A stretch of 64,000 nucleotides of DNA from positions 62,001-126,000 of the forward strand of contig JACOEL010000005.1 in the NCBI GenBank assembly GCA_024998625.1. The letters are read 5' to 3'. Under the pieces are notes generated by a model. It saw only the letters and a list, made by a program, of their open reading frames with translations. It had not been told where the DNA came from and did no database searches. The DNA comes from Nitrospira sp. GTDB lineage: Bacteria > Nitrospirota > Nitrospiria > Nitrospirales > Nitrospiraceae. Below are positions 60,627-64,000 of the stretch, in pieces (the stretch's first letter is position 1; every line of letters begins with the position of its first letter). The position numbers were made by a program, and so were the translations under genes.

Positions 60627-62618
60627 TCATAGAGAGGTCACGGGGCAATGGCGGAGGATGGTCTCGTAGAGTTGGCCGGCTGCGGATTCTTTCGGGAGGA
60701 ACGCCACCGCTCCTGCTTCCGTCATGGCGACATGCACCTGGGGGTCGTTCCTCACCGAGATGCCGATGACGGCGAGAGAGGGAAATTCGCGCGAGACGAT
60801 GCGGGTGGCTTCGATGCCGTCGATGAGCGGCAGGTTCACATCCATGATCACGACATCCGGACGAAGCAAACGGACCATCCCGACCGCATCCTGACCGTCG
60901 GCTCCCTCGCCGACAACAATCAGGTCCGCATAGCTGTCCAGTATGCTGCGCAGTCCTTGCCGGACCATGGCGTGATCGTCCACGAGCACGATTCTGATCC
61001 GTCTGGCAGGGTCTTGGGACGCGGCCGCAGGCGCATGTGAGGGAGGCGAGGGGGGAGTGAAAGGCGAGGCTGCAACGCTTCCGGAGAGCGGCAGGCGGAG
61101 GATGGCGACAGTGCCGGCGCCGGGCGCGGCGGAAAGTTCGCATTCTCCTCCCAGCGTTTCCATCCGTTCCCGGATGCTGAGCAGGCCGAATTTGCCCCGG
61201 CTGTCCTTGCCTTCGGTCAGTTCTGGCACGTCGAATCCGACGCCTTCGTCCTCCACGCAGATCCACAGCTCACGTTGCTCATCGACGTTGATCGTGATGA
61301 CGGCGCGATCTGTCCTGGCATGTTTGACGATGTTGAACAGCAATTCGCGGACTGATTGAAACAAGAGAACGGCCTGGTCGTCGGGCAGGGTAAACGCCGT
61401 CGAATCGGTTTTGACCGTGACCTCAAGAGCGTGTTGCTTCATCCGTTCTCCCAGCCAGACCAGCGATTTGGAGAGGCCGAATTGGTAGAGGATGTGAGGG
61501 CTCAATTCGGCCACGAGCGATCGAGTGTAGGTCAATGCCTGATCCAGCATCCCGTCCACGTTCGTCAGCGCGGCCGATGCGGTTTCATCCTGAACCCTGG
61601 AGAGGGCTTGCGAAAGCCTGAGTCGGCTGGCGACGACCAGTTGCGCAAGATAGTCGTGCAATTCAGCGGCAAGCCGTCGTCGCTCGCGTTGTTCAGTCAA
61701 CGTCAGTTCGGAGGCCAGCGCCCGCAGTCGTTCCTGAGACAGAAGGAGTTCATGCGTGCGCTCCATGATGCAACGTTCGAGCTCAGCCGCGGATTCCTGC
61801 AGCTGGCGTTCCGCGCGTTTTCGTTCCGTGAGGTCCATCAGCACGTCTACCCCGCCGACCAATTCTCCGGCCGCGTTGCGAAGCGGGGTGGGGTGGGGTG
61901 CGACGGGGACCCGTGTTCCATCCGGGCGTTCAATGATCGTCTCAAGGCCACGAATCGGGTGATTGAGCCTGAAGCACTGCGCGAGCGGACAGGCTGTGAG
62001 CGGCACGGGGCGACCGTCGGGCCAGTACACCCGCCATGAACCGCACCATCTGGTGACGCCGAGCACGGGTCTCGATCCCCAGAGATCCACGGCCGCTTGA
62101 TTGTAGCGCGTGATTCGTCCCTCGGCATCGGTCGTGTAGACCGCGATCGGAAGGGCTTCGACCAGATTCGCCAGGTCACGCTCCCCTTGTTTTCGTTCCG
62201 AAATCTCCCGGGCAACTTTTGAGGCGCCTACAATCCGGCCTCCCCGATCCTTGATCGGCGACACCGAAAGAGAAATGTCGATCATCGTGCCATCTTTGCG
62301 CTGCCGCACTGTTTCGTAATGGTCGATCCGTTGCCCCAGGCGGAGGCGTTCCAGAATTCTGGGTTCTTCATCGCATCGGTCTTTGGGGATCAGACGTTGG
62401 ACTGGCTGTCCGATCATTTCCTGGGCCGTGTATCCGAAGAGACGTTGCGCCCCCTGGTTCCAACTCGTGATACAGCCATTGAGGTCTTTGGAGATGATGG
62501 CGTCATCGGACGACTCCACGATCGCAGCCAGACGCGATAGTAGAAGATCGATCTGGGGCGGAATCTCGGGGGAGGTGGCGTTGTCTCCCTGTATCGAATG
62601 CATCTCGGTGTGCCTCAT
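60627..62618 (-). CDS. Cytoplasmic hybrid histidine kinase with two PAS domains and C-terminal receiver
   Basis: 663 residues, no membrane helix. PAS 1 (about 25-140, IVESSDDAIISKDLNGCITSWN), PAS 2 (about 150-265), HisKA_3 with RRRLAAELHDYLAQLVV, HATPase (RELLFNIVKHARTD, DEGVGFD, GKFGLLSIRERME), then receiver (IVLVDDHAMVRQGL, VVIMDVNLPLIDG). Same layout as the kinase at 56861 but without the membrane part. No DNA-binding output. Cotranscription with that kinase is plausible (220 bases apart). Confidence 0.9.
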   Translation of the reverse strand: MRHTEMHSIQGDNATSPEIPPQIDLLLSRLAAIVESSDDAIISKDLNGCITSWNQGAQRLFGYTAQEMIGQPVQRLIPKDRCDEEPRILERLRLGQRIDHYETVRQRKDGTMIDISLSVSPIKDRGGRIVGASKVAREISERKQGERDLANLVEALPIAVYTTDAEGRITRYNQAAVDLWGSRPVLGVTRWCGSWRVYWPDGRPVPLTACPLAQCFRLNHPIRGLETIIERPDGTRVPVAPHPTPLRNAAGELVGGVDVLMDLTERKRAERQLQESAAELERCIMERTHELLLSQERLRALASELTLTEQRERRRLAAELHDYLAQLVVASRLRLSQALSRVQDETASAALTNVDGMLDQALTYTRSLVAELSPHILYQFGLSKSLVWLGERMKQHALEVTVKTDSTAFTLPDDQAVLLFQSVRELLFNIVKHARTDRAVITINVDEQRELWICVEDEGVGFDVPELTEGKDSRGKFGLLSIRERMETLGGECELSAAPGAGTVAILRLPLSGSVAASPFTPPSPPSHAPAAASQDPARRIRIVLVDDHAMVRQGLRSILDSYADLIVVGEGADGQDAVGMVRLLRPDVVIMDVNLPLIDGIEATRIVSREFPSLAVIGISVRNDPQVHVAMTEAGAVAFLPKESAAGQLYETILRHCPVTSL

Positions 62619-62815
62619 CTCTTCGCGTGGACAGCGACCGATTCGGGCGCGGACTTGATACTAGGATCTTTGGGCCCATGTGAACAACTAGGCAAACCGC
62701 TAGCATCCTCCAGCCTCAGATCCCGGGGAAATTCTAGTGGTCCGCCCGACGGTATGTCGTAAGGTACTACCAAGATACAAGCGATACCCCCCACCATGAC
62801 ATGATTGGAGGAAGC

Positions 62816-63199
62816 ATGAAACGTCCACTTCGTGGTGAGATTGATGGAATGCGGTTGAATGCCTCCGCCCAAGAATTCCAACGGGGGACCGGCGGCCCGC
62901 CCGGTTCCTCGGGCACCATTCAGCAAGGCCCCTTGATTGAAGTGTCGGAGTCCGATGGCACGTTCAATGTCTCCGCAGACTTTCGAGCGATGCAGGACAC
63001 GTCCAGTGCCGAGGATATGGCGGTTGAATTCGCCCGGCAGGGCGTCATTCTCGCCGGCGGGTCGGTGCAGAGATACGTGCCGCTGCCCACTGATGCGCAA
63101 ATCGAGCATGCCAGGGTGACCATCGACGCAGGCATCGTGCGAATGTCCGTTCCGACCGCGGATCTGGGGCATCGATGGCGCTCGCTCGTCATGTGGTGA
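62816..63199 (+). CDS. Small Hsp20-like (alpha-crystallin fold) protein
   Basis: 127 residues from the ATG at 62816 (ribosome site ttggaggaagc). The stretch LIEVSESDGTFNVSADFRAMQ, then VEFARQGVILAGGSVQRYVPLPTDAQIEHARVTIDAGIVRMSVPTA follows the alpha-crystallin strand pattern (IEV-ESDG-F-V-ADF, LP-D...A...-GIVRMSVP). The usual A-x-x-x-N-GVL-x-V sequence is degenerate (AGIVRMSV), so it is a divergent member. It lies between two kinases on the opposite strand. Four CTAG sites are nearby (62661-62737). Confidence 0.6.
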   Translation: MKRPLRGEIDGMRLNASAQEFQRGTGGPPGSSGTIQQGPLIEVSESDGTFNVSADFRAMQDTSSAEDMAVEFARQGVILAGGSVQRYVPLPTDAQIEHARVTIDAGIVRMSVPTADLGHRWRSLVMW

Positions 63200-63207
63200 C
63201 CGGTGAC

Positions 63208-64000
63208 TTAGCGCGGCACTCCGTCGTCTGCCAGCGCCTGGCGGATCGAGGCGTAGAGTTCGTCGACTGCGGATTCTTTGGAGATCAAGGTGGCGGCGCC
63301 GGCTTGCAGCATGGCCTCCCGTGCCTCGCCGGTGTTTTGGACAGAGAGTCCGATGATGGCCACGTCCGGATGCCGTGATTTGATTTCGACCGTCTCATCG
63401 ATCCCGTTGGTTTCCGGCATATTGATATCCATGACGACCACCGCAGGCCGCAGCCGTTCGACGAACTCGATCGCTTCGCGACCGGTTGACGCTTCGCCCA
63501 CCACCGCGACGTCGTCATAATGTTCCAGCACCCTCCGCAATCCCTGCCGGACCATCGCATGGTCGTCCACCAGCAGAATGCCGATCTTCGACGTGGGATG
63601 AAGGGAAAGGTCCTCCACGTCTGTGGACCGGGTCCGTAGTGAGGGTGCCCGTGATTCTGCCGGAGCCAGGGTGTCGTCGTCCTTCGGTGTTTCCCGGCTG
63701 TTCCAATACGGCGTCGTGAGGGTGGCGCGTGTCCCGACGCCCAGGACGGATTCGATGACCAATTGCCCACCCATCGCGGCCATGCGCTCTTGAATGCTGA
63801 ATAGCCTGAAGCGGTTGGCGGTGGTTCCGGGTCGATTCTGCGGTGCAGTGACAAATCCGCAGCCGTCATCGGCGACCACCACCTCCAACTGGCCGTCGTC
63901 TCTCACTGTGAGTCCGATGGTCGCCTCCGTAGCCTTGGCATGTTTGAGCACGTTAAAAAGCAGTTCGCGCACGGATTGAAACAGGAGAACTGCCTGGTCC
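63208..64000 (-). CDS. Third kinase-receiver hybrid, 5' part beyond the window
   Basis: The frame is open at base 64000 (DQAVLLFQSVRELLFNVLKHA), so only the HATPase and the C-terminal receiver are present. DDGCGFV, NRFRLFSIQERMAAMGGQLVIES and then ILLVDDHAMVRQGL with VVVMDINMPETNG show the same plan as the two kinases to its left. It ends 8 bases from the convergent Hsp20-like gene. Confidence 0.85.
   Translation of the reverse strand, partial: DQAVLLFQSVRELLFNVLKHAKATEATIGLTVRDDGQLEVVVADDGCGFVTAPQNRPGTTANRFRLFSIQERMAAMGGQLVIESVLGVGTRATLTTPYWNSRETPKDDDTLAPAESRAPSLRTRSTDVEDLSLHPTSKIGILLVDDHAMVRQGLRRVLEHYDDVAVVGEASTGREAIEFVERLRPAVVVMDINMPETNGIDETVEIKSRHPDVAIIGLSVQNTGEAREAMLQAGAATLISKESAVDELYASIRQALADDGVPR

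Overview
The window reads as the chromosome of a GC-rich, Gram-negative autotroph, most likely a Nitrospira-type member of the Nitrospirota. This is inferred from gene content only: a long-form DAB inorganic-carbon transporter beside an isocitrate dehydrogenase of the kind used in the reductive TCA cycle, a di-haem cytochrome of a type I associate with Nitrospira, many sigma-54 and PAS-rich signalling proteins, and glycogen/trehalose genes among small stress proteins. No rRNA, tRNA, CRISPR array, insertion sequence or phage gene was seen.

Layout. 1-4.8 kb: the 3' part of a VIT1/CCC1-type transporter, a SagB-type double nitroreductase, an unrecognised protein, a glycine-zipper lipoprotein, a VanZ-like membrane protein and a single-domain response regulator. 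5.0-11.2 kb (minus strand): a heavy-metal RND efflux operon (His-rich small protein, TolC-type channel, adaptor lipoprotein, CzcA/CusA-type pump). 11.5-30.8 kb (plus strand): a carbon-acquisition region with a 42-codon leader ORF, dabB, dabA, a PII-like gene, a sensor kinase with a sigma-54 activator, an orphan cysD, a second dabA without its own dabB, folC, an isocitrate dehydrogenase split into two genes, an MpsC-type (DUF2294) gene and a second sigma-54 activator. Good -24/-12 promoters precede cysD, the second dabA and the isocitrate dehydrogenase gene, so this stretch looks like a locally controlled sigma-54 regulon for inorganic carbon uptake and fixation. This is the best candidate for an undescribed system.

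30.8-56.9 kb: a stress and storage region. It holds an SDR/epimerase, VKOR, SPW-repeat protein, DUF6496 protein, GlgC, TreY, GlgX, PRC-barrel proteins, two CsbD proteins (one exported), PepSY, a CBS-domain protein, ferritin-like protein, metallothionein, DUF1328, outer-membrane barrels, two convergent LuxR-type regulators and many tiny ORFs with strong ribosome sites. Two genes here carry apparent single-base frameshifts: the di-haem cytochrome and the Fe/Mn superoxide dismutase. Intergenic regions of this part are unusually rich in CTAG.

56.9-64 kb: three related minus-strand histidine kinases, each fused to a C-terminal receiver, with a small Hsp20-like gene between the second and third. 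The third runs off the window end.

All family names are from recognition of sequence motifs; no database search was run. Start codons were chosen from visible ribosome binding sites where possible.
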